Shown here piece after piece: positions 1-11,800 of a stretch of DNA of 64,000 nt. The position numbers and the translations under genes were made by a program. The first letter of the stretch is position 1, and each line of letters opens with the position of its first letter. Origin of the DNA: Trichopria drosophilae (Eukaryota > Arthropoda > Insecta > Hymenoptera > Diapriidae); contig CM059587.1 of assembly GCA_030407085.1 (NCBI GenBank), forward strand, positions 69,533,001 through 69,597,000, in the 5' to 3' direction. The notes under the pieces were generated by a model that did no database searches, was not told the DNA's origin, and worked only from the letters and a program-made list of their open reading frames with translations.

Positions 1-126
1 CATAAATAGATTCAGGAATCAGAAAACTATCATTACTGATTGAGAGGATTTTTTGACGTTATAAGCTCATTAAGGCTTCTTCGGATTCATCACGTGAATT
101 CTACACCCAAGAAGTCATCAAATTAA

Positions 127-890
127 CCCATTACCGCTCAGACGGACGAATTTTCAGCATTAGTTTGAACATCGATAATTTGTATATAAATGCCTTTAGA
201 AAAATTTAAGCTCCACTGTTTCTAACGTAAAATTGTATGCTCTTTCAGAATCTTTCAATAACATTTCGATAAAATGAACCGCAAAAAAGTTATACACGTT
301 TTTCTGTAAAAAACACCGTTTCTTACTTTTTTCAAAATGGCGCCTAGAAGCTCAAAATTCTTTTTAAAACTTAATAATTTTTTTCTTAAAAACTATAGAC
401 TTTAGAGAAAATTTTCTAAGAACAATAATGCTTTGGAATGAGTCAAAGAATACTCTCAAATTTGATCAGCATCCAATAATACACGGCTTGATTTTTCTAA
501 AATTCGAAAAATCGAAATGTTGAAATAAGTTATTTTAAAAATTTGAGTAGGTTCTTTAAATATTTTTAAGATTTTTTTATTCTAAGAACATTTTCTCTAA
601 AGCTCACAGTTTCCAAGAAAATAAATTATTGGTCTTGAAATATAGAAAAGTTTAATAATTTATTTTCATGAAAACTATAGACTTTACCGAAAATGTCCTT
701 AGAACAAAAATATTTTAGAACTATTTAAGGAAGCTACTCAATTTTTTTCAGATATTTTTCAAAATTTCGATTTTTCGAATTTTTGAAAAATCAAGCAGTG
801 TATTATTGCATACGGATAAAATTTGAGAGAATTCTTTGACTCATTCCTAAGCATTGTTGTTCTTAGAAACAAGGTCTGAGCGTTAATAGG
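127..890. mobile_element. piggyBac-like MITE (TTAA-flanked)
   Basis: A TTAA at 123-126 and another at 891-894 bracket the element. Its ends are inverted: CCCATTACCGCTCAGAC on the left matches CCTATTAACGCTCAGAC read inward from the right. TTAA duplications with ends starting CC are the hallmark of the piggyBac superfamily. There is no transposase ORF, so it is non-autonomous. The interior is itself folded: the block at about 421-485 reappears inverted at about 797-865, and a short block starting AACTATAGACTTTA occurs directly at 391 and 673. Assignment to piggyBac is by target site and terminal bases only. Confidence 0.6.
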
Positions 891-894
891 TTAA

Positions 895-1844
895 ACGTGC
901 ATGTTGAAAAAAATATACTTATTCCGCAGAAAATGTGAAAAATGCCGATCGCACATAAGCCCTTTCTCTCACACCCCTGTACGTTTAAATATTTACAGAC
1001 AAGTTATTACTGACAATATAATACATGCGTATACTGAATTCGTCGATTTATTCGTCGATGTATAGAAAACTTTTTCTGCATTTTCTACGCCATTTTCTCG
1101 TTTCTTAAGGAATAAAAAAAGAAGAAGATTTAATGAGATTAGAATATCCAAAATCGTAAAACTATCTTTTTTTTTTATTTTATACCGTCATATTGTACCG
1201 TATTTTCGGAAATGAATGACGAAAACGTTTCCAACCCAATTACATTAAAAGATACAGCGACGAAAGTTGACAAAAAATAATGGCCTTCTCGTCCTTAAAG
1301 GGTTAAGATACGTAAACATACTTATTTTTTATTTCAAGAAATTGTAATCATTGAATTTCTTTTAAACAAAATTTAACCCATCATATTTAGATTTTTGAAG
1401 AAAAACGTCCTGTTTTCAGCATGTTTTTAGAGAGCAACATATTATTTGTTGCAAAATTATCTTCGTCTCTTCAGGATAAAATTCAGAACTGATTATCGCA
1501 ATTAAGGATATAAATCTATGAATTAACAGGTACGTATTAAAAGGATTAATATTTAGGTGAACTCCACATGACACAATGTATCGATTAAGTGAATGTGAGT
1601 TCATGCTGTCAGAATAGGATACAAATTGTCTGTTCATGAAACAGAAGGTAATTGTTATAATTTGACGAGCAAAAACACCCAATCAACTTCAAAAAAATCG
1701 GATTACTCCAATATTTGATTATAAAGCAGATACGTACTTCCATAACGAAGTACGAATTTGCACCAACAATAAACAATACCAACGTGAACTAATTAGAGAT
1801 TATCGAGTTTGAATTGTAAACGTGCATTTACATGAATTACCTGA
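895..1844. other. unassigned AT-rich DNA
   Basis: No gene or complete repeat is recognisable. A TTAAAGGGTTAAG string near 1293-1305 resembles the terminal bases of the TTAA elements on either side, but no partner end is visible. Confidence 0.4.
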
Positions 1845-3478
1845 TATTTTCGAAGTGAACAATTTTATTAGTTTTTTGTGAAAGATTATTACTTCGACCC
1901 AGACCATAGGTCGAAGTTTGAGATCCTAAAGAGCCCAAATTGACAATAACAAAATTTGTGTTCGTGATCTTGCACGCACGTCCCGTTTTTTCGTCTCCCG
2001 ATATCTCAGGTACGAATAAGCGTATGGACATAATTTAACCCTTTGCGGGGCAGACGCCACTATAGTGGCGCCCTAATTGTCTTCAGTTTTTTCTGTACAG
2101 TATGATCTTTTTAGGCTCTAAATCGTTCATTTTTTTTAATGGGACACTGGATGTTTGCCGAACAAGTTTCTCAGTCCAAAATTTCAAGTAGCACTATATT
2201 TAATTAGTTATAAACAATTAATAACGAAAAAATGTAGAATTTTTTAAATTAATTCGGCTGTGAGCTCATTTTACACACAAATTAACTGATGTTTGGTACA
2301 GAGGGGTTCTCTAGGTCGCTGATTACGAATCCAGTCTCAGATTTTAAAAATTCAAAATGGCGGATCCAATATGGCGACCTGACGATACAAAAATTTAATA
2401 ATTAAAAAATGAAAAAATAACAAAAAATAACAAAAATTAAAGAATAAAAAAAATAAAAAAAAAATATGGAACTAGTACCTCCCCACGTCCACGTCGTTAG
2501 TTCCGGGTCATGCTGAGAGGGAGAATCTGATGCACTAGTAAACACTTTGTGACGCTGAAATCATAATTAGCGACTTTTAACATCCTTATAAAAAATTAGC
2601 ATTTATCTACTAATTATCAAATAGTTTGTCGGCCACGTTGAATCCGATATTTTGAATTTTCAAATTCTGACTTCAGATTCGTAATCAGCGAGCCTGAAAA
2701 CCATGGAGGGACGACTTTCATGCGATTCGAATGACTTTTTAGATTTTCGTCCGCCATATTGGACCTGCCATTTTGAATTTTCAAATTCTGAGTTCAGATT
2801 CGTAATCAGCGACCTCGAAAACAATAAGAATGACTGATATTGAAATAATCGGTTCAGTAAAATAATGTGCCCCTGAAAGGGTTAAAACGCAAATGTTATT
2901 TTACGCCCTTAATAGGAAGATAGCTAGTTGGATATATCTAAAAGATGTCTTATAGATATCTAAAAGATATCTGTTAGAGATCTTTTCGATACTTTCAAGA
3001 TATCTTTTTGCTTATTGGGTACATTCCAATATTATATATAGTGATCATGTAGATAAGATCATAATATTACAGACGGCTGATTAGTAAAACGTAGTAAACA
3101 TGTAATATTCATCGAATAGCCCGTTACAATATCAGTGCCGAGGTAAGCAATTTACAAGTATCATTTATTAAGGCTGGCCTGTGGTCGGAGTCGAAGTTTT
3201 GAAAATGCCCATTTTCAATTTTACTTCAATCCAGGCCATAAGTCGTAGGTTAAATCACTTTCAATTTTTATACATATATAAGAAGCATTATATTGTTGTA
3301 ATATATATATCGAAATCACTTGGACCTAGATATGTTTGGACCCCTAAATCGGTATAATTTTATAATATAACTAAAAGCTGTTAGTAAATGAACGAGTATT
3401 AAGTAATAGCCGACGCACCACAGGGCCGAAGTTTCTTAGCGAGCGAAGCGAGCGAGCCACCACGCCAACACTTCCATA
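1845..3478 (-). mobile_element. dispersed element, copy 1, split by a MITE
   Basis: Two blocks, about 1850-2035 and 2886-3478, both match in reverse complement to the segment 39765-40925, in the order expected if they were once contiguous. Shared landmarks are the phrase around ATAAGCGTATGGACAT, the cluster of AGATATCTTTTAGAT-like words at 2925-3005, the phrase ACTTCGACC and its complement, and the GAGCGAAGCGAGCGAG block at about 3440. A separate TTAA element (2039-2881) interrupts the copy. No coding capacity is visible and I do not recognise the family. Confidence 0.6.
2039..2881. mobile_element. piggyBac-like MITE nested in an older element
   Basis: TTAA lies at 2035-2038 and 2882-2885. 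The left end CCCTTTGCGGGGCA pairs with the right end CCCTTTCAGGGGCA read inward. The interior carries several degenerate copies of a phrase built around GTCGCTGATTACGAATC and CAAAATGGCGGATCC (about 2315-2375, 2625-2700 and 2750-2820). The same phrase forms the 122-bp tandem array at 10640-11100 and a fragment at 38640-38760. There is no transposase. Both sides of the insertion match the uninterrupted copy at 39.8-40.9 kb, which makes this a nested insertion. Confidence 0.65.
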
Positions 3479-5404
3479 CAGCACATACCTCTTAAAGACG
3501 TGGTCGGGAGCTCAGCCCAAAGATATCTCCAAAAAGACCCCCTGAAGACGTCTTAATTATGATAATCTGTAAACGAGTTCTTAAAGATGTCTTGCTTAGG
3601 AATTCTTAAAGTTGACGCCTTAAATCTATCTCGTTTTGGACCATCTCTATTTTAGTAAAGGGATTCCCATTGCTGAGATATGTGTTTCTTAGAGACACGC
3701 TGGGTGGCTATTGAATCCAAAAATGAGATCGCGCAATATTTACTTCATATGCAGATAAGTTGCCCTGTCAAAATAAGTGCTTTTACGATATTTAACCAGT
3801 ATTATTGTATTATTATTGCACGATTTCATTCTATTGAATGTAATCACCGTCCAATATATAAGTATATACAAACGGTAAAAAGAAACTCGGGTAAAAAGTG
3901 TATAAATTAATAATTAAGGTACAAAAATAGAATCTATAATTTTGAGAGGTCTTATAGAGTTCTTAAAAGCCTTCTTAAAGATTACCTTAAGAGCTCTTTC
4001 TGATAAGTATTAAGACATTTTATCATTTTTAAGACTTATTAAAGAGCTCTTTAAGATGTCTTTTTACTGTTTGGGCCCGTTTACATTTTGCATCTCGTGA
4101 CGTGTTTCTAAATTCGCTCAATGAATCATCTTAACGTTTTCTATTGAATTATATCATAAATTGCGACAAAAATCAGTACAAAACATGAATTCTACTTGTA
4201 GTATGATCACAAATAACTCAAGTTTCATGCAAACATTCGTGAAATATTAAAATAAATGTAATAAAACTTATTAAATGAAAAATACGCCGTGTAAGAATAG
4301 TTACTTTATGGTGTCTGTTGCAATATTCTGAATGGTAAAATAAACATATTGTCAACCACTTTTCACGTTGTTAATTAGAATATTATTACATGTTAGAATC
4401 GTTTCTACCTTATTTTGATATTTCCATTAGTAATTTTTCTCTCTTGGTATATTGGAGTAGTTTTCAAACGTTGTATTAAAATTATTTCGTTTTTAAGGTG
4501 TTCCAGCCGGACATGATCATAATAACAAGAATCATCTGAGACTTGAATAATTATTCTTGTCAACATGGATCCAAAAATTAAAAAGAAAGAAATTTCCATT
4601 GATATTTTCACCATTTATTCCAGCAATATTATATGAACTTAAAATCATTTTACTTTTGTACATTTCGTCAAGCATAACTTGCCATTAACGTATTTCTTGA
4701 ATTACAATTACTAACATTAGATGCTTATTATACATACGTAACATACGAAAGAGAAAAATTAATAAACGTTAAAAAGCTAATTTGACACGCTACTTGCCAT
4801 CAGTAATATCTAAATTCGTAAACAAACATTAAAGATGCTATAGTTACGTTCTTAATTTCTTCAAAAGAGAAATGTTTATTTTGTATCTACATTTATGGAA
4901 TCTACATGTTATTTATTGTTAATAAAATATTGCGAGTACAATAAGTACATTTATGTTACAAGATCCTTTTTCACGGTTCGTGTGCGCACTCGACATTCAA
5001 AGGCAACGTCCCTGCGGGCCAGCGACGGCGATACAAAATCTGCAGGAAATTCCGTAATACGTTGGATACCACAGTCGAGAGAAATATCGCCTGCATTTGC
5101 AACGTAGACTAAGATTTAATACTCTTCACGGTTTTATGTCATTCTGTATTTATGTCATATTATAGGGCATAAAATCAAGAAAATAAGAATAATTTTGTAA
5201 CATGATTTACTAGTTTACAGTTACAATTTGTTTAAAGACTTTGCAACGGTAATAAGTCGTATCGTATACACTATAACCACTATGTACACAGATAAAAAGA
5301 TTCTCAGAAATTTCACCGACATTAGTTTGGTAATAACATTTTCAGAAATCGTAAGACACCCAGGACAAATATCGCAGAATTAACTGGAACCTATAAGGGT
5401 GTTA
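3479..5404. other. unassigned, with TCTTAAAGA-rich subregion
   Basis: Between about 3490 and 4075 words of the type TCTTAAAGA and AAGAGCTCTTT recur many times in both orientations, as in the subterminal part of a decayed DNA element. A GC-richer patch lies at 4970-5060. No ORF longer than 76 codons is present and none looks coding. Confidence 0.35.
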
Positions 5405-5730
5405 TACACTGTAAAAAATGTCATGAAATTTAATGTACATTTAATGTACACTGGTACATTAAATTTAATGTAACCGTACATTAAATTAATATTCAGGTAT
5501 ATTTAAATGAAATTCAATGGACGTTTCTGAAATGTACTGCTTAAGTGCATGAATTTTAAGAATTCTTTCAAGAAATTTCAATTCAGTAATGAAAAATTGA
5601 TTTATATACATTTTTATGAAAATTAATGTTTATTCTGTGTTGTACATGAAATATACTGTAATTTAATATAGGAGGAGTTTCAAATTGCATTAAATTTCAT
5701 GCCTTTCTTTAATAAATTTGATTCATTCTA
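5405..5730. repeat. cluster of TTTAATGTACA-type repeats
   Basis: Short degenerate words (AATTTAATGTACA and its complement TGTACATTAAATT) recur on both strands, beginning just after CACTGTAAAAAATG. Similar clusters lie at 8320-8480, 9846-10090 and 13490-13620. They may be the subterminal arrays of one or more large decayed DNA transposons, because the outermost words at 5410 and about 10065 both contain CACTGTAA. No clean terminal inverted repeats could be fixed. Confidence 0.35.
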
Positions 5731-6235
5731 ATTGTAATCACTATAAACAGTTTCCTAGAAAATACCAAAGATATTGATTAAGAACTTTATCAACAGTTTT
5801 CAATTAATGTCTCTGTTATTTTCTATGATACCATCTATAGTAATTAAAATGGCCCTTACAGACCCCGAATTTCGAAAAATCGTTTCAGTCACTTTTTATT
5901 TACGGGTTTTAGTGAAGATTCCTACCTTATCGGTCGAGCACTTTAGAACTCCGCTCACATATGATTAAGTATTTCATGCAAATATTATTCATTACAAAGG
6001 CAAGAAATAAAACACCTGCGTAAAACGTGCATATAATATTTCCGTCAAATGCAGAAATTATTTCGGCTGGAACTGAATTATATGTACATGGCATATACAA
6101 TAAAGGCATAAACTTGAATGGACTTTCATTGTACATTAGTGCAAAGTATTCAAATTTTTATAGGGTTATAATAATTTCTTCGTCATGGAGGCTTTATGGA
6201 TAGTAACCATCCTTCGTCATACGAAATTAGATCAG

Positions 6236-6312
6236 AGCGAGAGTAGCGTAGTGGTTAAGACGTTAGCGTATTAAGCGAAGGACTCGGGTTCGATTCCCCA
6301 CAGGGGCGATCG
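6236..6312 (+). repeat. tRNA-derived SINE head
   Basis: An A-box-like TAGCGTAGTGG (about 6244-6254) is followed by a good B box, GGGTTCGATTCC (about 6286-6297), at tRNA-like spacing. The downstream body phrase TTCGAGCGTTACTAA resembles the GCGAGCGTTAATAA that follows the tRNA-like units at 42.3 and 43.1 kb. This points to a SINE family and not to a functional tRNA gene. I could not fold a convincing complete cloverleaf. Confidence 0.5.
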
Positions 6313-6592
6313 TTTTTCTTATTTGTTTTCGAGCGTTACTAACTTATTTGCGATCGTTGTTATTTACCAACAAAAGTAGCACAAGATAATTAAACTTCAT
6401 TTTCACATGAAATTACATATAATCGTATAATACATACGTATAACAGAGAATTTACATAATTTGAAAAATATATAACGATAATTCTCAAAATTCGTTTCGT
6501 TTTTTTTTTAATTGGCCGGAAAATTTCCTATTAGGAATATTTTAAATATGTTTGCCAAAATATTCCTTCAGTAAATGTAATATTCTGGATAC

Positions 6593-8309
6593 AAAGGAAA
6601 ATGCCCACGGCATAAGGAAAAAATGCCTCGAAAGTGTAACCTACGTAACATATGTGGAATGGTAGGGGACAAAAAACTAATCATTAAACAACAAAAATTA
6701 AGGGTCCCAGATGAAGGGAAGTTCGAAAAAATCGCCCCTAAATATTCATGTCTGACTAGACACTACCGTTTCTACTTATACGGAATTAATGCTCCATTAT
6801 ATATTTTTCGATATACTATGCGTAAAATTTGATTTTACGCACTGCTGCCTACCGGGGCTCTTTCGTGCTGCCCGGCCGCGCCGGGCACTCGTGCGCCGCA
6901 GTCATCACACGTGCGTAACATCATATTTGACCCACAAAAAACGGCGCATAAATTTTACGCATAGTATATCGAAAAATATCGTTCGGCACGCGTGCGTAAG
7001 AATTCGATTTTACGCACCGCCCTATCTAATCGCATGTTAAAACCGGTGCGTAAAAGCGTATTTTACGCACTCGTGCGCCGCGATCATCTCTCGTGTGCAA
7101 CCTCGCATTTGACATACAAAAAACGCCGCACAAATTTGCCGCATAGTATGTCAAAAAATACGGTTCGACGGAATTAATGCTCCATTATATATATTTTTTA
7201 TCAGGATTTGCAGGTACTTACGTTACCGAATGAGGGTTAAATCGAAAGCTTGTTCAAAGAGGGAGTAGATCATGTAAAAAAATTAGGTAGCGCCGTTGTT
7301 AACAACCCCCACAGCTTAATTTCGGCGACAACGAAAACCTACCCCTATGGAATTTTACTCGAAATCATTGCCTTTGCACGCACTTAGGATACCGAATGAG
7401 GGTTCATTTCAAAGCGTATTCAAAGGGGATGCAGACCATGTAAACAAAATTAGGAAGCGCCGTTCTTAACAACCCCTACAGCAGAATTTTGGAGACAACG
7501 AAAACCCAGCCCTATCAAATTTTGCACGAAATCATTACTTTTGCACGCACTTAGGTTACCGAATGAGGGTTCGTTTGAAAGCTTATTCAAAGGGGAAGCA
7601 GGTCAAATAAAAAAATTAAGCTTTCAAACGAACCCTCATTCGGTAACGTAAGTACCTGCAAATCATGATAAAAAATATATATAATGGAGCATTAATTCCG
7701 TCGAACCGTATTTTTTGACATACTATGTGGCAAATTTGTGCGGCGTTTTTTGTATGTCAAATGCGAGGTTGCACACGAGAGATGATCGCGGCGCACGAGT
7801 GCGTAAAATACGCTTTTACGCACCGGTTTTAACATGCGATTAGATAGGGCGGTGCGTAAAATCGAATTCTTACGCACGCGTGCCGAACGATATTTTTCGA
7901 TATACTATGCGTAAAATTTGTGCGCCGTTTTTTGTGGGTCAAATATGATGTTACGCACGTGTGATGACCGCGGCGCACGAGTGCCCGGCGCGGCCGGGCA
8001 GCACGAGAGAGCCCCAGTAGGCAGCAGTGCGTAAAATCGTAGTTTACGCACTATAAACGGTGCGTAAAATCAAATTTTACGCATAGTATATCGAAAAATA
8101 TTTAATGGAGCATTAATTCCGTATAAGTAGAAACGGTAGTGTCTAGTCAGACATGAATATTTAGGGGCGATTTTTTCGAACTTCCCTTCATCTGGGACCC
8201 TTAATTTTTGTTGTTTAATGATTAGTTTTTTGTCCCCTACCATTCCACATATGTTACGTAGGTTACACTTTCGAGGCATTTTTTCCTTATGCCGTGGGCA
8301 TTCTCCTTT
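6593..8309. mobile_element. 1.7-kb foldback element
   Basis: The left arm (about 6593-7250) reappears inverted as the right arm (about 7619-8309) with very few differences. For example, the 58-codon phrase beginning MPRKCNLRNICG is encoded at 6623 on plus and near 8280 on minus. The arms carry many TTTACGCAC / GTGCGTAAA words and a GC-rich box (GCCCGGCCGCGCC-like, about 6870). The right arm has an extra block near 8030-8090. The loop is a tandem array. No transposase is encoded, and the ORFs in the arms look like chance frames of the repeat. The high arm identity suggests recent formation or gene conversion. A related fragment lies at 41027-41315. Confidence 0.75.
7210..7618 (+). repeat. 166-167-bp tandem repeat in foldback loop
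   Basis: The phrase ACCGAATGAGGGTT starts at 7225, 7391 and 7558, giving periods of 166 and 167 bp and about two and a half units. Each unit also carries TTAGG(A/T)AGCGCCGTT-like and ACAACCCC(T/C)ACAGC-like segments. The last unit runs directly into its own inverted copy at about 7617, where the right arm of the foldback starts. Confidence 0.75.
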
Positions 8310-8314
8310 CAATC

Positions 8315-9100
8315 TTGTGTGCGTGCGACTGAAATTTAATGCCCATGTACATTAATTTTAATGTAGGGGAAACGTGGTAAGCTAGTAATGAACCTGCTTA
8401 ATATTAATGTATGTGCATTAGATTCAATGCATTAGTTGTTGAGATTTTCAAGATGAACATGAAAAAGTATTAATGTACACGGAAAATGTATTGGGAGATT
8501 CACTGCCCTAATGGCGAAAGCATGGCCGCCAGTCACAGTGAAATGGCGCAACTTCGATGTTGACGCGTGCTTTCTGAATTTGGGAAGGCTGCGCTCCCAA
8601 ATTCTGTCGGCAGCAATTTCATGCGTTAGGAATACAGCGCCCTCTGGATACATGTCGGTAGTATTCCCGCTCGTTTGTTCAGTGCACATATAGAAAGCGA
8701 GATATATATGCCGGTAAAGACTCCCTTTTTGGAATTTTGATTTTAGAAAATAAAAAATTTGTTGTCAAAGTGGAGAACGATTATTTATCTACTAACTGTA
8801 TTATATACGCCATTTTTAATTTTGAAAAACTAACATCACATTTACAATCAGCAACTGCCTTTTATATGTGCTGGCATAATTTATCTTCTTCTCTGAGAAA
8901 TTCATGATTTAAGGGGCTGCTAAACCGACCCCGCCGATAACGTCACTTCTTAACCTGGAATTAATATGACGTCAAAAAATACTACTGATAAGGATTTCAA
9001 TATATAATATTGGCAATGAAATGTGTGATTTTATGGGTTTCTATTCCAATGATTAGCTATTAAAATACTATTTAAATCGAAAATCCCGAACTTCACATCC
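8315..9100. other. unassigned repeat-like DNA
   Basis: This holds TTTAATGTACA-type words (8330-8480) followed by a GC-richer stretch (8500-8690). The stretch contains GCGCTCCCAAATTC, which recurs at about 9550 in a similar context (GGGAA, then GCGCTCCCAAATTC). The ORFs on both strands at 8432-8693 are mirror frames of this repeat and are not genes. Confidence 0.3.
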
Positions 9101-9106
9101 CTTATA

Positions 9107-9424
9107 CAGTAGAACCCCGCTGGATTGTCACGGTCGGTTCCGAGTCTTCCCCGCAAACCCCGATGGACTGTCGGCAATAGGGGAAGCATCGCTTACACCT
9201 CTACGCCGTAATCACGTGACGTTTATGACCAATCACAGACAATCTCTCTGCTTCCTGTTGTAACTCCAAACCGATGCGTATGTCTAATTAGACACGCCCC
9301 TGAGGCGACGAGCGGCGTGGTGGCGGTAAAGGGATTCCGAGAAATGCCAATGCAGCGGGGCTAAATTCCGACAATCCAGCGGGGTGACAATCCAGCGCGG
9401 TGCCAATCCAGCGGGGTTCTACTG
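9107..9424. mobile_element. pogo/Tigger-like MITE
   Basis: TA dinucleotides flank the element (9105-9106 and 9425-9426). The ends are inverted: CAGTAGAACCCCGCTGGATT on the left matches CAGTAGAACCCCGCTGGATT read inward from the right. The CAGTAGAACC start and TA target are typical of pogo/Tigger elements of the Tc1/mariner superfamily. The right side contains three near-tandem copies of CAATCCAGCG(G/C)GGT. At 318 bp it is non-autonomous. Confidence 0.75.
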
Positions 9425-10100
9425 TATAAGGTTAGAGGTCTAGTGCGGTTTCATACCCACTCTCGCGATGTGGTCTTTTTCTCGGCGCAGCAAGTTTTCC
9501 GCGTTTTAGTTTTGCCGTTTTTCCAGAGTTTTGGGAATGTCGCGCTCCCAAATTCGGGCGAAATGACGAGCCAAAGGGGAGGGGAGGCTCCGTAACTCTG
9601 TTAGGTGGCGTTCATCTTCCAACATATTTTCCGTGTACCTGCTTGATATTTGCTTCCTTTACATCTTCATTAAATTTAATGCATTTTCTTTTTATAATGT
9701 ACTGAAAAATCGGAATTCAAAATCAACCACGTCGCCTCTACAATGTGCAAATGATTCGGGGTACAAACTTTATTCCGAAAAATCTTAGAATTTATCGACT
9801 ATATATCATGTTGAAACATATATTTTTACATGCAAATGTTTTCCTACACTGTTAGAAGTGAATTTAAATTTCATTAACTTTTAATGTACAACGATAAATG
9901 AAATTTAAATTCTGTGTAATGTAATCGAAGTTTAATGTACATGTTCTTGAAATTTAATTCTTATGTAATTTAAAATATGAAGTTATTGAGATTTAAATAA
10001 TTTTTAATTTACACTGGTAAATGAAATTTAAGTTATTTACAATAGAATGAAAGTTTAAATAACACTGTAATGAAATTTAATTTTTTTTACATGTGTCGGT
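9425..10100. other. unassigned repeat-like DNA with TTTAATGTACA words
   Basis: 9470-9620 is GC-richer and shares GCGCTCCCAAATTC with the stretch near 8590. 9846-10090 is a second cluster of AAATTTAATGTACA-like words on both strands. Confidence 0.3.
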
Positions 10101-10610
10101 ATCTGTGTATATGTGAAAACATGCGACTATTGTATTTGTAGCGGCATCTTTCATTACGCCACAAAGCGCGTTCCAAGGAGAGAGACTCCGTGCGCAATTT
10201 AGTGCGGCGAAAAATTTGCAAACTCTTGCAAGAGCACGGACCCTGAAGAGAGACCATGGGGCGCACGAGATCGTATGAAAATTTTCTAACGCCCAGGAAA
10301 GCGCGGCCCACGAAAAAGAGCCGGTTCTGATTGGCGCAGAAATTTGCATATAGAGCAAAATAGATATTAACCGAAATTTTTATTTGGGCTTTAGTAAAAA
10401 CGTGAAATGCATTTTGCAACGTCTTAAAGAAGTTAAAATTAACAATTACCGAGAAATTAATTGCTAAACTCAAAGCCCTTTGCACCAACACGTTTGCAAA
10501 TGTATAATTCTCACCGCTGCGCCATGAGCCAATCAGCGCAGTTGATTGAATAAATAGGATGCATTCTATTCCTCGTGTTATGAACCATTAGACCTCTTGG
10601 TAGATAAACC
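10101..10610. other. unassigned, no gene supported
   Basis: A moderately GC-rich patch (10140-10340) leaves overlapping minus-strand frames of 93 and 134 codons open. They overlap each other in different frames and show no recognisable domain, so I do not call a gene. Confidence 0.3.
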
Positions 10611-10617
10611 CTTTGAA

Positions 10618-11274
10618 GCATACATTTTTCCTTACGCGGAAAATGGCTGAAAATCGTTACTTGGGAGTTTTCGGGGTCGCTGATTATGAATCTAAACTCA
10701 GGTTTTCAAAATTCAATATGGCGGATCCAAAATGGTGGACCGAAATGTGGAAAAGTTACTTAATCGAGATGAAACTGGGTTCTCCGGTGTTTTTGGGGTC
10801 GCTGATTATGAATATGAATACAAATTTTCAAAATTCAATATGGCGGATCCAAAATGGCGTACCGAAATGTGGGAAAGTTACTTGATCGAGATGAAATTGG
10901 GTACTCGGGTGATTTTCGGGGACGCTGATTACGAATCTGAACTAAGATTTTTAACGTTCAATATGGCGGATAAAAAATGGCGGACCGAAATATGGAAAAG
11001 TTACTTGATTGATATGAAACTGGGTACTCGGGGGTTTTCGGGGTCGCGGATTACGAATCTGAACACAGATTTTCAATATTCAAAATGGCGAATTCAATAT
11101 CGCATACCCGAATGTTAAAATTAATGATAAATATTGATTTATTTATGTTTCCTAACATGTTTTCTAAGGTATGAAGCAAAAAATTGCAAGAAAATTGATT
11201 ACTAATTACTTGAAATATGTAAAAAATGCATTACAAAAAGGTGTCGATCTGGATCGACGCCGTGCTTATAAGGG
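10618..11274 (+). mobile_element. degenerate TTAA-type element carrying 122-bp repeats
   Basis: The right end reads inward as CCCTTATAAGCAC next to TTAA (11275-11278). The left end reads ACCCTTTGAAGCA after a degraded ATAA. This resembles the piggyBac-like ends at 2039. The interior is almost entirely the 122-bp tandem array described separately. Superfamily assignment is weaker than for the other two TTAA elements. Confidence 0.4.
10640..11105 (+). repeat. 122-bp tandem repeat, nearly four units
   Basis: The anchor GCTGATTA(T/C)GAAT starts at 10679, 10801 and 10924, with a diverged copy at 11046 (periods 122, 123 and 122). Each unit includes AATATGGCGGATCC-type and TGGAAAAGTTACTTGAT-type phrases. 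All long plus-strand frames here come from the repeat. The period is not a multiple of three, so the encoded peptide changes frame from unit to unit. Single diverged units occur in the MITE at 2039-2881 and at 38640-38760. Confidence 0.8.
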
Positions 11275-11279
11275 TTAAG

Positions 11280-11800
11280 GCACGCAACTAAAGAGTATTC
11301 TGCTAAGCATTCATAATATCTAAATATTATTTGCCGTAATACGGTCGAACGAATTTGACTAAAACAATATTAATTCTTTTCAATACTTGATCAAAATTTC
11401 GACGCTTTGCAATTCGATCCAATACGCCTGGTCCAATTTCGTCAAAGCAAATCTAATTCTTTTCAATATATTTCGTCAGAAACATATTTCTACACGTTGT
11501 AATTCGATTTAATACGGTCGGTCGAATTTCAATGAAGTAAACCCTGCCAAAAGTATAAGCGTCAATTAAGAGTTCATAAAGCCTGAAATTGACGTTCGGG
11601 AAACGTGCAAGAAACGTGCATTCCGCTTCCACGAAAGTTCGATAAGAATACTTAAAGCATGAATATGCAGCTTTTAAGAGTTCAACGCTTTGCATTTGTG
11701 AACGGCTGCGTACGCTTTGGCAAGGGTACAGGAAGAGTTCCTGCTTAATGTATAAGAAAAAAATACTTACCTTGAAATCATTTTTATTTATTTTATATTT
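11280..11800. other. unassigned AT-rich DNA
   Basis: No gene. Phrases such as AATTCGAT(C/T)(C/T)AATAC(G)G(C/G)T recur at 11340-11530, suggesting an old degenerate tandem repeat. Related wording is seen at 12780-12810. Confidence 0.25.

Noticed and set aside
6236..6312. Functional tRNA gene
   Set aside because: A and B boxes are good, but the arms do not fold into a full cloverleaf with paired acceptor ends, and the body matches other repeat units.
7210..7618. CRISPR-like array
   Set aside because: The 166-bp units are contiguous tandem repeats without spacers in eukaryotic DNA.
6623..8312. Matching ORFs on both strands (about 60-83 codons) in the foldback arms
   Set aside because: They are the same repeat read from both arms. 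Several cross TTTACGCAC words and none has a domain. No gene is called.
10077..10491. Overlapping minus-strand frames of 93 and 134 codons
   Set aside because: They overlap in different frames in a GC-richer patch, with no domain or convincing start context.
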